Notes: generated by a model not told the origin, from the sequence alone. Positions 1 to 8,750 are shown, counted from the first letter of the stretch. The stretch is 64,000 nt of DNA from Verrucomicrobiota bacterium (GCA_016219875.1 JACRJZ010000146.1:124001-188000); one strand, 5' to 3'. Program-made: numbers and translations.

Positions 1-245
1 GACGTTTCGGGAAACGATTCCTTCGAAATCTGGCAGACCGCCCACATGCGATTTGTTTTCATGTCCTTGCTGAAGGTGACGGTGATCTCCTTCAACGCCG
101 GGTCCACGTCGGTGGCACCCGCTTCGGGAACGGTTTTGACCACCGAGGGCGGCTGAGTTTTGAGCGAGATTTCTTTGGCGATCTGGGCCAACGCCGCGCT
201 GGCGATGAGGCTGGCCACGATGGTTATTCCGATGATGGTTTTCAT
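1..245 (-). CDS. Secreted protein with N-terminal Ig-like domain (partial, 3' end outside window)
   Basis: The ATG is at 245 and the frame is open to the window edge, so only the first ~81 residues are seen. The N-terminus (MKTIIGITIVASLIASAALA) is a signal peptide with a likely cleavage after ALA. The mature part (VKTVPEAGATDVDPALKEI, then TVTFSKDMK) resembles the SbsA-type bacterial Ig-like domain found at the start of many exported proteins. It lies 27 bp downstream of the VWA gene on the same strand and may be co-transcribed with it. The function of the missing remainder is unknown. Confidence 0.7.
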   Translation of the reverse strand, partial: MKTIIGITIVASLIASAALAQIAKEISLKTQPPSVVKTVPEAGATDVDPALKEITVTFSKDMKTNRMWAVCQISKESFPET

Positions 246-272
246 TTTGGTTCTGCTTTCTGTTGTTGGTTT

Positions 273-3200
273 CTATTTTCCGGCAAGGCTCTTCGCCTGC
301 CGGATCATCCACTCGAGTTTCTTCGGCCGCCCGTCTGCGCCGAACACCTCCGGCACGCCGCGCAGGTAGCCGAGCAACCGGTCTGGAGTCACCTCCACGG
401 CAAACGGACTCGACGCCAGCCATTCGCTGAAGGCCGACGCGCTCGCCGCCAGGCGCATCGCCGGGCTGGCCTGCTCCATCGCCACCGCGTTGCCAGTGAA
501 TGGCACGGCCCATTCGTGCTCCCGATAGTCGCTCGTGCCGGGCACCTTGAAGCGCACACGCACGATGGCCAGCGGGCCTTCGCCGTTCGGATTCACTTCG
601 ACCGTGTAAAGTGCGTTACCCGCTTCGGCCGCGGCGATCTCGGCGGCATCGACAGTGTTGTCGCGGAACTGCTCCTTCTTGAGCTGATGCTTCGCGTAGC
701 CGATCTGGCGGTAAGCCGTCACGCGGCGCGGATTGAACTCCACCTGCACCTTCACGTCCGATGCGGCGACCTGAAGCGCGCCCGCGAGTTGGCCGGCAAA
801 CTCCGTCGCCGCCTCTTCCGGCGTGTTCACGAAGCCGTAGCGACCGTCGCCGTTGCGCGAAAGCACTTCGAGCAAATCGTCGTTGTAGCCTTCCCAGCCA
901 ATGCCGAAGCAGTCCAGCGCAATGCCTTGCTTGCGTTGGGCCTCGACCTTCTGCTTGAGCGCTTCGGGATCGACGTTGCCGAGGTTGGCCGCGCCGTCCG
1001 TGAGCAGTACCACACGGTTCACGCCTCCGGCGAGGTAATGCCGCGCGGCGGTCTGATACGCGAGGTCCATCGCATCTTCGAGATTCGTGCCGCCTTGCGG
1101 CGCCAGATCCCCGACACGCTTCGCCAAGCCGCCCGCCTGACTGCCGGCCAAGCCGTCAATCCAAAGACGCGGCGTGCGGGAGAACGTGACCACGCTGATC
1201 TTGTCCTGCGGCTTGAGTTGGCTGGCCAGAACGCGGAGCGATTCCTGGATGATCCGCACGCGATCGGCACGCTCCATCGAGCCGGAGTTGTCGAGAAGCA
1301 GCGTGAGGTTGAGCGGCTTGCCAGCCTCGCGTCCGCGCGCCGCGGTCTTGACCGAGAAGCGCAACAGGTCGCGATTGTGCGCGAACGGATACCGCGCCCG
1401 CTCCCAAGCAAACGCGACCGGCACGCCGGGCGGCGGCTCTGGATCGCGGTAATCGAACGCATTGATGAACTCCTCGCTGCGCAGCGTGCTCACGTCAGGC
1501 ATGATGCCCTTCTCCAAGCTGGCCGCCGCCAGCTTGAACGACACGTCGCTGACGTTGAGCGAGAAAGTGGAGAAAGCGTTGTCGGCGGTGGCGACTTCGG
1601 GCTGCGGGATGGGCGCATTCGCGGGGCGCTTCACCGCGCGGTCTTCCTCAGTGGGCTTGGCGGGCACGGTGCTGCGTGCGACTTGAAGCTCGGGAACTTG
1701 GGCAGGCGAGATGATGCCCGCAGTCGGCACGGTCGAAGCGAGGCTTTCGATACGCACCACCCCATTCTGATGGCCACCGGCGTCGCCAGAAGGCAATGCG
1801 ATCTCAACGCGCTTGCCGGCAGCAACGGCAGGTCCTTCCAGGCCGCGCACGCCCCATATCGCGTTCGTAACGGTGGCAGCGAGGTTGACGAACCCCACCG
1901 TCTCCGCGGAATAGACCCCTCCTGCCCTCTTCTCGCCCAACTCTCGTCCTTCCGGAGCTTTTTCAGCGGCCCTGTCTTCAAGTCGATTAAGCCGCCCAAG
2001 ACTTTCGGATTCGGACTTCGGAAGTTCGACTTGAACCTTCTTCCCCGCCGCGATTCCGGCAGTCGAGATTGCATAGCCCGCGTATCTTTCGGTGGTGGGC
2101 TTCTCACCAACGAGCTTCTTGGACTTTTTCTCATCCGTGTCCCTGGCGGGACCTGATTCGCTCACGCCTAAATTGTCCACGCCGTTCACAACAATCGCTC
2201 CCGCGCGAACCTCACCAAGCCTTTCGGTCGTTTCTGCCTGCCGAGTACCTCCAGCGGCCGACACTCCAGCCGCATCCCCCTTCTTCACCACCGCCGCCAA
2301 CCGTTGTCTGAACGCCGTGCGCGCCAATTCAAGGGTGACATCCGAAGCTCGATCACTGTTCTCGTCGTTGAAGCGAGCCGCCTTCTGGCCAGGCGCCACC
2401 GTCAGTGTGCGGCTGATCGGTTGCGGCTCTCCTTCGTTCGCAACGATAATGTTGGCCGCTCCGCCGGCGACGACCGCCGGTTGGCCGACGGACGGTGCTC
2501 TTGCTGGCGTCGTGGCCACCGTCGCGCCCTTGGTTGCGGCAGCCCCCGCCCCGCCTCGGAAGAAAAGCTGTCCTGCCGCGGGTGCGTCCCCCAGCAGTGG
2601 AACATTGCCGTGCGGTTGGGCAGCGGGGTCGGTCGGCGCTTCGGCTCGTCTCTCGAATGCGCCAAATCTGTACTTTGCGGCAGGAGCCGTAGGAGCAGCA
2701 GGAGGTGGGGTGGGCTGGTTCAGTTCTTTGCGTTGTTCCGCCGCTGCTGGCTCCAGCCCCAGAGCAACAGCCGTTGAGTTCTGGGGGATGGAGGCCGAAT
2801 CCACGACGGCCTTCTCTGCGACTTCGCCAAGCGGTTGCTCGCGTGGCATCACACCGCCGACTGCCGGTAATCGGGCAAGGCTGTCCTTTGGCGTCAAAAA
2901 GTCCGCGGTCACGTGAGATCGAAGGACGTCTCCGGCGACGAGTCCGGGTTCTACCGGATTGGCAGGCCGGCCCGCCACGTTGGCACGCCCCGCAACTTCA
3001 GAGCCATCGGCTGCGATGGTGCTCGAACTGCGACCTCGCACGCTGCTGCCGGCACGACGACTGTCAGAAGCAAGGCCAAAGCTGGAACCTGATTTCTCCG
3101 CCGTCTCGGCCCAGAAAGCGTCTTGGGACTGCGCAGGCATCCCCTTGAAGCTGGGCGCGGGAAGCTTGAGCGGCAGCGGCGCGAGTCTGCTCTCGGCCTG

Positions 3201-4184
3201 CGCAACACCTTCAAGCATGACAGAAGCTGGCTTGGATTCGGCGGGAGCCGTTGTCGCCGGCGGGGGCTCAAGGGACGGCGTGGCCCCTTGCACGCCATCG
3301 CCAAAGTTCCAGCGGCCAGCCGCGCCTCCTCCGCCTTGTCCGGCTACGCCTCCCATTAGACCTGCGGCTTCCGCCCCCGTCGGTGCCGGCCCGCTGGCTG
3401 GGGCGGTGCGGTACCAGGAAGACCGGCTTCCGCTTCCGCCACCGCCTGAGTATCCGCCCGGCCCTTCCTGGCTGATTCCGTTGACGTCGCTACGGTTGAG
3501 GCCAGGGTCAATCGAAGCGAGCGCATCACCTTCCGGGACGGCGGGCAGATAGAGATCAGTTTTCGCCGGTTTGGCGGCGGGCTTGCCTCGCACTTCAGCA
3601 GCGACAGTCAGCAGCCGTCTCCGTTCTTCAGCCTGGGCGGCGGGGGCCGTATCGTGCAGCAAAGCCACTTGCTGAGCCGGACTGGCTGACTTTGCGTTGA
3701 GCACTTCTGATCTGGCGAGCCGCAAGTGGAGTTTCTCGGGGTCTGCTGTCGCGGGTGCCGCTGATTCGGTGGCGATCTGGAAGCGCGCTCCGAAAAGACT
3801 TCCAAAGAGGATTCCCGCCAGCGTCAGCAACCCGATTACCGCGGCAGCGATGCTTGCGGGAATGTACCACCGGATGCGCCGCCGGGGCTGGGACAGTTCC
3901 TTCGGCGCGATCACCTTGAATCGCGCCAGCAGCTTCTCGCGTTTCGCCGGAGACATCTTCACCGGCACGGCGGGCGGGGCCGATTTCTCCGCGGGCGACG
4001 CGGCGGCTTCGCGGACCAGCGCGATGGTCAGCTTGAGGCGCTCGTGCAGGCGGGCGAGTTCAGCGTCTTGCGCGAGAGCGGCGCGCACTTCGGCGGCTTC
4101 GGCGGGCGTGAGTTCGCCCAGCAGGAGGGCCGTCAGGCGGGCTTCGAGAGTTTCGGGCGGAGTGGGGGAGGAATCCGGTTTCAT
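273..4184 (-). CDS. Membrane-anchored anti-sigma-like protein with von Willebrand A and YfbK-type C-terminal domain
   Basis: A 1303-residue protein. Residues ~1-65 resemble the cytoplasmic anti-sigma N-terminus (ELTPAEAAEVRAALAQD). A single membrane segment follows at about 105-130. Then comes a long low-complexity Pro/Ala/Gly/Ser region (to ~870) with a Gly-rich patch, and a von Willebrand A domain whose MIDAS motif DNSGSM begins at D965 and continues with TDGAANLG. The last ~170 residues match the DUF3520-like end of YfbK proteins. The gene lies 154 bp downstream of an ECF sigma gene, so the N-terminus probably binds that sigma factor while the VWA part acts outside the cytoplasm. This pairing is inferred from context. 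The ligand is unknown. Confidence 0.85.
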   Translation of the reverse strand: MKPDSSPTPPETLEARLTALLLGELTPAEAAEVRAALAQDAELARLHERLKLTIALVREAAASPAEKSAPPAVPVKMSPAKREKLLARFKVIAPKELSQPRRRIRWYIPASIAAAVIGLLTLAGILFGSLFGARFQIATESAAPATADPEKLHLRLARSEVLNAKSASPAQQVALLHDTAPAAQAEERRRLLTVAAEVRGKPAAKPAKTDLYLPAVPEGDALASIDPGLNRSDVNGISQEGPGGYSGGGGSGSRSSWYRTAPASGPAPTGAEAAGLMGGVAGQGGGGAAGRWNFGDGVQGATPSLEPPPATTAPAESKPASVMLEGVAQAESRLAPLPLKLPAPSFKGMPAQSQDAFWAETAEKSGSSFGLASDSRRAGSSVRGRSSSTIAADGSEVAGRANVAGRPANPVEPGLVAGDVLRSHVTADFLTPKDSLARLPAVGGVMPREQPLGEVAEKAVVDSASIPQNSTAVALGLEPAAAEQRKELNQPTPPPAAPTAPAAKYRFGAFERRAEAPTDPAAQPHGNVPLLGDAPAAGQLFFRGGAGAAATKGATVATTPARAPSVGQPAVVAGGAANIIVANEGEPQPISRTLTVAPGQKAARFNDENSDRASDVTLELARTAFRQRLAAVVKKGDAAGVSAAGGTRQAETTERLGEVRAGAIVVNGVDNLGVSESGPARDTDEKKSKKLVGEKPTTERYAGYAISTAGIAAGKKVQVELPKSESESLGRLNRLEDRAAEKAPEGRELGEKRAGGVYSAETVGFVNLAATVTNAIWGVRGLEGPAVAAGKRVEIALPSGDAGGHQNGVVRIESLASTVPTAGIISPAQVPELQVARSTVPAKPTEEDRAVKRPANAPIPQPEVATADNAFSTFSLNVSDVSFKLAAASLEKGIMPDVSTLRSEEFINAFDYRDPEPPPGVPVAFAWERARYPFAHNRDLLRFSVKTAARGREAGKPLNLTLLLDNSGSMERADRVRIIQESLRVLASQLKPQDKISVVTFSRTPRLWIDGLAGSQAGGLAKRVGDLAPQGGTNLEDAMDLAYQTAARHYLAGGVNRVVLLTDGAANLGNVDPEALKQKVEAQRKQGIALDCFGIGWEGYNDDLLEVLSRNGDGRYGFVNTPEEAATEFAGQLAGALQVAASDVKVQVEFNPRRVTAYRQIGYAKHQLKKEQFRDNTVDAAEIAAAEAGNALYTVEVNPNGEGPLAIVRVRFKVPGTSDYREHEWAVPFTGNAVAMEQASPAMRLAASASAFSEWLASSPFAVEVTPDRLLGYLRGVPEVFGADGRPKKLEWMIRQAKSLAGK

Positions 4185-4196
4185 AGGTGGCCTCCA

Positions 4197-4332
4197 GAAG
4201 GAAAATCCGAAATCCGAAAATCGAAATCCGAAACAAATCCGAAATCCGAGTCGGCAAATCCGAAACCCTGTCGGCCCGTGAAGGTTTCGGATTTGAGATT
4301 TCGAGCTTCAGATTTCGGATTTCGGATTTGGG
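4197..4332. repeat. Opposed AAATCCG heptamer arrays (hairpin-forming)
   Basis: The gap between the sigma factor and the VWA gene is filled by imperfect tandem copies of AAATCCG on the left and the complementary CGGATTT on the right, separated by a short spacer. The two arrays can pair into one long hairpin in the operon transcript. It is one of many loci in the window with a different heptamer each. Confidence 0.8.
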
Positions 4333-4338
4333 CTTTCA

Positions 4339-4899
4339 TCATGGCACGATTCCGGTTTGGGCCAACTCGACGGCCAGGCTCTTGAGCGCGTGATGCAGCA
4401 AGTAGCCCACGTGGCCGACTTTGAGGCCGGTGCGCGCGCTGATTTCCTTGTAGGACAACTCTTCGTGGAACTTGAGCCGCACCAGTTCGCGGCTGCGCTC
4501 ATCAAGGCTCTGCAAGCTCAGGCGGACCAGGCCAATGCCCTCCAAGCGGGCGATCTGCTCATCGGGCAGCGGAGCAGGGTCTGCCGTGTCCGCCACCGTA
4601 GGGGCGTCGCCATCTTCAGCGGGCGAGGCCAACGGGACAATCTTGCGGGCGGCCCGGCGGTGGTTCAGGGCCAGGTTGTGGACGGTGCGGAAGAGCCAGC
4701 GGCGCGGCTCGCGGACCTCGCGGAACTGCGCGTGCAGCCGCAGGAACGCCTCTTGAACGATGTCTTCCGTCAGTGTCATGTCGTCGAGCAGTCGCAGGGC
4801 ATAACTCAAAAGCGGCGACTCCAGAGCTTGGAAGAGCTCTTCGATCGGTTCGAATCGCGGAGATTCAGCGGGTGCTTCGTCTAGTCGCGCCACGGCCAT
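4339..4899 (-). CDS. ECF-type RNA polymerase sigma factor
   Basis: A 186-residue sigma-70 family protein. Region 2 runs about 28-85 (LTEDIVQEAFLRLH, then WLFRTVHNLALNHRR, typical core-binding and -10 recognition helices). Region 4 is about 125-180 (LKFHEELSYKEISARTGL, the -35 helix-turn-helix). A short acidic linker joins them. No region 1 or 3 is present, as expected for the extracytoplasmic-function group. The ATG at 4899 gives a normal family length. The next gene downstream carries an anti-sigma-like N-terminus and a membrane anchor, so the pair is likely a surface-signal module. Target genes are not evident. Confidence 0.9.
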   Translation of the reverse strand: MAVARLDEAPAESPRFEPIEELFQALESPLLSYALRLLDDMTLTEDIVQEAFLRLHAQFREVREPRRWLFRTVHNLALNHRRAARKIVPLASPAEDGDAPTVADTADPAPLPDEQIARLEGIGLVRLSLQSLDERSRELVRLKFHEELSYKEISARTGLKVGHVGYLLHHALKSLAVELAQTGIVP

Positions 4900-5318
4900 G
4901 CCCTGTTTGGTTTATGCCGTCATGTTAGACCGATTTTCTGTTGTGTTGCTCCCGCGTATTTACGGAACGCGCGGTCACAGGATACGACACCGACGGCGGG
5001 AGTTTATTAGAGGCTGGCTGAAACATTGTCGTTGGGCAGCACAGGCGACTCGCCGGACGGAACGGGAGTAGCGGCTGTAGTCCGACAACTTGGGGAGGCA
5101 CCGACCTGGAACGAACACGCGAAAGCCCACCCCCCCCGGCCCGAAGCTTTCACACGGCCTGTCGTAGCGCAGGCTTTCGAGCCTGCCGTGTCGCCGGTTT
5201 TCCAACCGGCGAGCGCTCCGTGTTCCCCGCGCTCAACCGATCCAGCGGCGGTTGGATTGGGAAGACGGACGGAACGACCGGATCAGGGGGATCAAACCGA
5301 CGCTCGCCCCACCAACCG
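4900..5318. repeat. Gene-free gap with a REP-like double hairpin (5164-5214)
   Basis: This 419-bp gap lies upstream of the sigma gene and downstream of the DUF1858-NifU gene. At 5164-5214 it holds two adjacent hairpins, GCAGGCTTTCGAGCCTGC and CGCCGGTTTTCCAACCGGCG, the same composite element seen at 22669-22803 and 49033-49177. The rest shows no credible reading frame. The sigma promoter must lie in about 4900-5000 but I cannot assign its elements. Confidence 0.7.
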
Positions 5319-5936
5319 TTAAGCGATGGTGGAAGCGGGCCTCGGGGCCGTCTCCTTGTCTGGCTGGAGCGCCGCGCGGAGGGCGCCTTCGACGAGTTGC
5401 GCGCAGTGAATCTTGATCGGCGGCAACGGTCCTTCGGCGCCGACGAGATCGCTGGGCGGCAGGGCCAGGGCTTCTTCCACCGTGCGGCCGCGGAGCAATT
5501 CCGTGGCGCGCGCGGCCATGCCGATGGCGGTTTCGCACCCGAAGCTCTCAAAGGTCGCGCGGTCGATCACGCGGCGTCCGGCTTCCTGGCGGAACTTGAG
5601 CCACAGCGTCATCATCTCGCCACACTCGGCGTTGCCGACCATGCCGACAGCGTCAGCGTCGTCCATCGGCCCGGTGTTCACCGACGGCGCCGCGAGCGGA
5701 ATTTTCGTGCCCGTGAAGCGTGGCGGCGTGGGCCGCTCGTGCCGGAGAGTGTGAATGACCTCGGCCACGTCAGGGATTTCGAAGCGCCGGCAGACTTCTT
5801 CAAGGGTTTCTTCGGGCTGGTAGCTGCAAGTGGCGCAGCCGCCCAAGTGGTAGCGTTCGAAAAGCAGGTCGCTGGCGTACGGAATGGCCTCCAGGATTTC
5901 CTGCATGGCGGTCTGAGGAGTGATCTCGATGTTCAT
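5319..5936 (-). CDS. DUF1858 domain fused to NifU/IscU-like scaffold domain
   Basis: 205 residues. The first ~65 match a DUF1858-type domain with a CxxC pair (GGCATCSY) and a following Cys (LEEVCRRF). The rest is an IscU/NifU N-terminal scaffold in which the three cluster-binding cysteines are present in AECGE, FGCETAI and HCAQLVEGAL. IscU proteins assemble Fe-S clusters with sulfur supplied by a cysteine desulfurase. The gene lies 52 bp downstream of sufS on the same strand, so it is probably the last gene of the suf cluster and a second scaffold or carrier beside SufU. The DUF1858 part may bind a redox partner; that is a guess. Confidence 0.8.
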   Translation of the reverse strand: MNIEITPQTAMQEILEAIPYASDLLFERYHLGGCATCSYQPEETLEEVCRRFEIPDVAEVIHTLRHERPTPPRFTGTKIPLAAPSVNTGPMDDADAVGMVGNAECGEMMTLWLKFRQEAGRRVIDRATFESFGCETAIGMAARATELLRGRTVEEALALPPSDLVGAEGPLPPIKIHCAQLVEGALRAALQPDKETAPRPASTIA

Positions 5937-5988
5937 GGGAGCGTCTCGGTTGCGGATGGCAGATGACAGATTTGAAGTCAGAGCCTCC

Positions 5989-7269
5989 TCACGCCGACGG
6001 TGCTGAGGCGGTTGTGAAGTACTTTTGGATTTCGCGCAGCGTCTCGGTGAGGCGGTCGATTTCGTCGGTGGTGTTGTAAAGATAGAAGCTGGCGCGCGAG
6101 GTCGATTCGAGGCCGAGCTTTTTCATCAGGGGTTGATTGCAGTGGTGTCCGCCGCGCAGGGCAATGCCGGCTTGGTCGGCGAACGTCACCACATCGTGGG
6201 CGTGAATGTCGCCCAGCATAAAACTCACCACGCCCGCACGACCCAGGCGCGGCCCAAGAAGGCGCAGGCCCTTCAAGGCGGTCAGTCTTTCGAAGGCGTA
6301 GGCGCCCAGTTCTTCATCGTGCTGGGCGATCTTGTCTCGGCCCACGGCGTCGAGGTAGTCCATCGCCGCGGCGAGCGCGATGGCCCCGGCGATGTTGGGC
6401 GTGCCGGCCTCGAACTTGTGCGGCGGTTGTTTCCAGGTGCTGTGGTGGTAATCGACGCTCTCGATCATGTCGCCGCCGCCGTGCCACGGCGGCATGTCAG
6501 CCAGGCGCTCAATGCGGCCGTAGAGCACGCCGCTGCCGGTGGGACCGCACATCTTGTGGCCGCTCAGGGCGAGGAAATCACAGCCGATCGCTTGCACGTC
6601 GAGTGGGCGGTGGCCGGCGCTCTGGGCGGCATCGACCAACGTGACGATGCCGCGTTGGCGAGCTTGGGAGCAAAGCTGAGCGGCAGGGTTGATCGTGCCG
6701 AGCGTGTTGGAGATGTGGGTGAACGCGAGCAGTTTCACGTCCGTAGTGAGCCACTCGTCCAGCCGGCTAAGGTCGAGCAGACCCTCGTCGCCCGTGATGG
6801 GCAGGAAGGCCAGTCTCGCGCCCGTCCGTCCGGCGAGGAGTTGCCACGGCACGATGTTGCTGTGGTGCTCCATCTCGGTGAGGAGAATCACGTCGCCCGA
6901 CTGAAGGTGCTTCGCGCCCCAGGTGTTGGCGACAAGGTTGATGCCTTCCGTCGTGCCACGGGTGAAGATGATTTCCTCGCTGCGGCGGGCGTTGAGGAAG
7001 CGGGCGGCCCGCTCGCGCGCGCCTTCGTAGGCGGCGGTGGCGCGGTTGCTCAACTCGTGAACGCCGCGATGCACGTTGGCGTTGTCCCGCTCGTAATAGC
7101 CGCAGAGCGCGTCGAGCACGGCCCGTGGCTTCTGCGTGGTGGCGGCGTTGTCCAGATAGAGCAACGGCCGGCCATGTACCCGCTGGTGGAGGATGGGAAA
7201 GTCCTCGCGCAGGGCGGCCCAATCGATCGTCCGGGTGTTCGTCGGTGGCAAAGTCATTTCCGCGGTCAT
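5989..7269 (-). CDS. sufS: Cysteine desulfurase SufS
   Basis: A 426-residue class-V aminotransferase-fold enzyme that removes sulfur from cysteine as a persulfide for Fe-S cluster assembly. The PLP lysine is K239 in SGHKMCGPTG. The catalytic cysteine is C377 in RGGHHCNQP, in the short-loop context of SufS-type (group II) desulfurases. Other family marks are LDNAATTQKP near the start, TEMEHHSNIVPW and GTPNIAGA. It follows sufT by 16 bp in the same direction. SufU next to it is the expected sulfur acceptor. Confidence 0.97.
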   Translation of the reverse strand: MTAEMTLPPTNTRTIDWAALREDFPILHQRVHGRPLLYLDNAATTQKPRAVLDALCGYYERDNANVHRGVHELSNRATAAYEGARERAARFLNARRSEEIIFTRGTTEGINLVANTWGAKHLQSGDVILLTEMEHHSNIVPWQLLAGRTGARLAFLPITGDEGLLDLSRLDEWLTTDVKLLAFTHISNTLGTINPAAQLCSQARQRGIVTLVDAAQSAGHRPLDVQAIGCDFLALSGHKMCGPTGSGVLYGRIERLADMPPWHGGGDMIESVDYHHSTWKQPPHKFEAGTPNIAGAIALAAAMDYLDAVGRDKIAQHDEELGAYAFERLTALKGLRLLGPRLGRAGVVSFMLGDIHAHDVVTFADQAGIALRGGHHCNQPLMKKLGLESTSRASFYLYNTTDEIDRLTETLREIQKYFTTASAPSA

Positions 7270-7285
7270 GGCTGAGAAACTCCGT

Positions 7286-7834
7286 TCACATCAAGCCCAA
7301 TTCCAACCTCGCCGCATCGCTCATCATGGCTTGGTTCCACGGCGGGTCGAAGACGAGTTCGACCTTCGCGTCGCTCACGCCGGGCACGTCCAGGATTTTG
7401 CGTTGCACGTCGTCGGCGATCATCGCCCCCATGCCGCAGCCGGGGGCGGTGAGCGTCATCTTCACTTCGACCCGCTGGCTTCCGTCCGGCTGTGGCGCGA
7501 TGCGCAGGTCGTAGATCAAGCCCAGTTCGACGATGTTCACGGGGATTTCCGGGTCGTAGCAGGTCTTGAGTTGCTTCCAGACGAGTTGTTCGTCCACCGG
7601 GCCGCTGCTGGCCGATTGGGTCGCGGCGGGAGGAGGCGGCGGGGTGAAGCCAAGAGCGTCCACGTCTTTGCTGTCGATGCGGGCCAAGCGTCCGTCGGCC
7701 ACGACCGTGTAGCTGCCGCCCAAGGACTGCGCGACAGTCACCGGCAAGCCCGCTTCGAGGCGCACCTTCTCGCCTGACGGAATCAGGATGGCTTCGCACC
7801 CGCGTCGGAGCTGGATGGGTTCGTCGTTCGGCAT
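7286..7834 (-). CDS. sufT: SufT-type Fe-S assembly protein (DUF59/MIP18 domain)
   Basis: 182 residues from the ATG at 7834; a longer in-frame start would overlap sufU deeply and encode non-conserved sequence. Residues ~1-75 form a small N-terminal domain (LRRGCEAILIPSGEKVRL, GGSYTVVADG) typical of SufT. A Pro-rich linker follows, then a MIP18/DUF59 domain (YDPEIPVNIVELGLIYDL, LTAPGCGMG, VELVFDPPW). SufT acts in maturation of Fe-S proteins, probably as a cluster carrier. The start lies 1 bp after the sufU stop, so translation is likely coupled. Confidence 0.92.
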   Translation of the reverse strand: MPNDEPIQLRRGCEAILIPSGEKVRLEAGLPVTVAQSLGGSYTVVADGRLARIDSKDVDALGFTPPPPPAATQSASSGPVDEQLVWKQLKTCYDPEIPVNIVELGLIYDLRIAPQPDGSQRVEVKMTLTAPGCGMGAMIADDVQRKILDVPGVSDAKVELVFDPPWNQAMMSDAARLELGLM

Positions 7835-7835
7835 G

Positions 7836-8285
7836 TCACTCGGTGCTGACTTTTTTCTGGTCGCCGGCCATCGCGGCGAGGGCCGCGTGCCAGGCCAGGA
7901 TCGCGCACTTGACGCGGGCCGGGTAGCGATGCACGCCACCGAACACGCTGAGCTTGCCCAACTGCGCGCACGGCGCGGCTTGGCCGGTCAGGACCAGTTC
8001 GTGGAACTTCTCAAAGAGCGTCCTGGCTTCGTTGAGGGTTTTGCCTTTCAGCGCAGTCGTCATCACGGAGGCCGAGGCTTTGGCGATGGCGCAGCCAGAG
8101 CCTTTGAAGCGGATGTCTTCGATGACGTCGCCTTGCATCTTCACCGCCACGCTGACTTGGTCCCCGCACAGCGGGTTGCGGCCCTCGGCAAAATGGTCGG
8201 CGCCTGGCAGTTCGCCGAAATTCCGCGGCGCCTTGCTGTGGTCGAGGATGACCTGCTGGTAGAGATCATTGAGGTTGTCAAACAT
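7836..8285 (-). CDS. sufU: SufU scaffold/zinc-dependent sulfurtransferase
   Basis: 149 residues. The IscU-fold ligands are all present (NPLCGDQ, GSGCAIAKAS, VKCAILAWH). There is an insertion of roughly 20 residues between the second and third sites, which marks SufU rather than IscU. In Gram-positive bacteria SufU takes the persulfide sulfur from SufS and passes it to SufBCD; sufS is two genes downstream here. The gene is separated from sufD by a 465-bp stretch with a palindromic repeat and an opposite-strand DUF433 gene, so it may have its own promoter. Confidence 0.95.
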   Translation of the reverse strand: MFDNLNDLYQQVILDHSKAPRNFGELPGADHFAEGRNPLCGDQVSVAVKMQGDVIEDIRFKGSGCAIAKASASVMTTALKGKTLNEARTLFEKFHELVLTGQAAPCAQLGKLSVFGGVHRYPARVKCAILAWHAALAAMAGDQKKVSTE

Positions 8286-8322
8286 AGGAAACTACCTCGT
8301 CACTGGAGCTTCTTTCATAACT

Positions 8323-8387
8323 GTAGCAGCCGACGTGAGGAGGCTCTATTTCCATTGAAGTTTGAGCCTCCTCACGTCGGCTGCTAC
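8323..8387. repeat. Palindromic element copy 1 (24-bp arms, 17-nt loop)
   Basis: The left arm at 8323-8346 begins GTAGCAGCCGACG and ends GAGGCTC. The right arm at 8364-8387 is its exact reverse complement. The 17-nt loop (TATTTCCATTGAAGTTT) is nearly the same as in the copies at 21916 and 60686. Outer flanks (TTTCATAAC, GGTTTTGAAA) extend the pairing. It separates sufU from the DUF433 gene. Confidence 0.95.
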
Positions 8388-8454
8388 GGGGTTTTGAAAT
8401 TGACTCTCTGGAATGGCGGCTTGCCCTCGGGTGCGCGGCGGAATAGCTTCGTCC

Positions 8455-8673
8455 ATGCTCGATTGGCAACAGTGTGCGGCGGTCGAACGAAGGCCCGGCA
8501 AAGTCAGCGGGGCTTGGCTGTTCAAGGGCACCCGCGTACCGGTGAAGGCGCTCTTCGAGAACCTGGAGGACGGGGCGCGGGTGGACGATTTCCTGGAGTG
8601 GTTTCCCGGCGTGAGCCACGAACAAGTCGAGGCTGTTCTGGAATACGCCGGGCGCAGCCTCGCCGTCGCCTGA
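8455..8673 (+). CDS. DUF433 domain protein (VapB-like antitoxin)
   Basis: 72 residues from the ATG at 8455. The sequence (GKVSGAWLFKGTRVPVKALFENLEDG, shown in part, then DDFLEWFPGVSHEQVEAVLEY) is the compact helix-turn-helix DUF433 family, whose members are usually antitoxins paired with a PIN-like DUF5615 toxin just downstream. No toxin gene follows; only a 13-codon start-like remnant is seen at 8701. The gene is opposite in strand to the flanking suf genes and splits that cluster, which suggests arrival by transfer. I am sure of the family, less of a present-day function. Confidence 0.8.
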   Translation: MLDWQQCAAVERRPGKVSGAWLFKGTRVPVKALFENLEDGARVDDFLEWFPGVSHEQVEAVLEYAGRSLAVA

Positions 8674-8700
8674 ACTGCGCCATAGCCGCAAGGGCCAAGC

Positions 8701-8742
8701 ATGAGAATCCGCTTCGATCACGAAATGATGTTCGGAAACTGA
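8701..8742 (+). pseudogene. Possible remnant of a DUF5615-type toxin start
   Basis: An ATG 27 bp after the DUF433 stop reads MRIRFDHEMMFGN and then a stop. DUF5615 toxins commonly begin with a basic-hydrophobic strand such as MKIRF or MRIRF. The position fits a truncated toxin, but 13 codons cannot prove it. Confidence 0.2.
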
Positions 8743-8750
8743 CATGGCTT

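Noticed and set aside
516..2156. 546-codon plus-strand open frame opposite the VWA gene
   Set aside because: GC-rich DNA leaves long antisense frames open; the sequence has no domain, and the minus strand has clear VWA motifs. The same holds for large antisense frames over sufD/sufC, sufB, the LtaS-like gene and the helicase gene.
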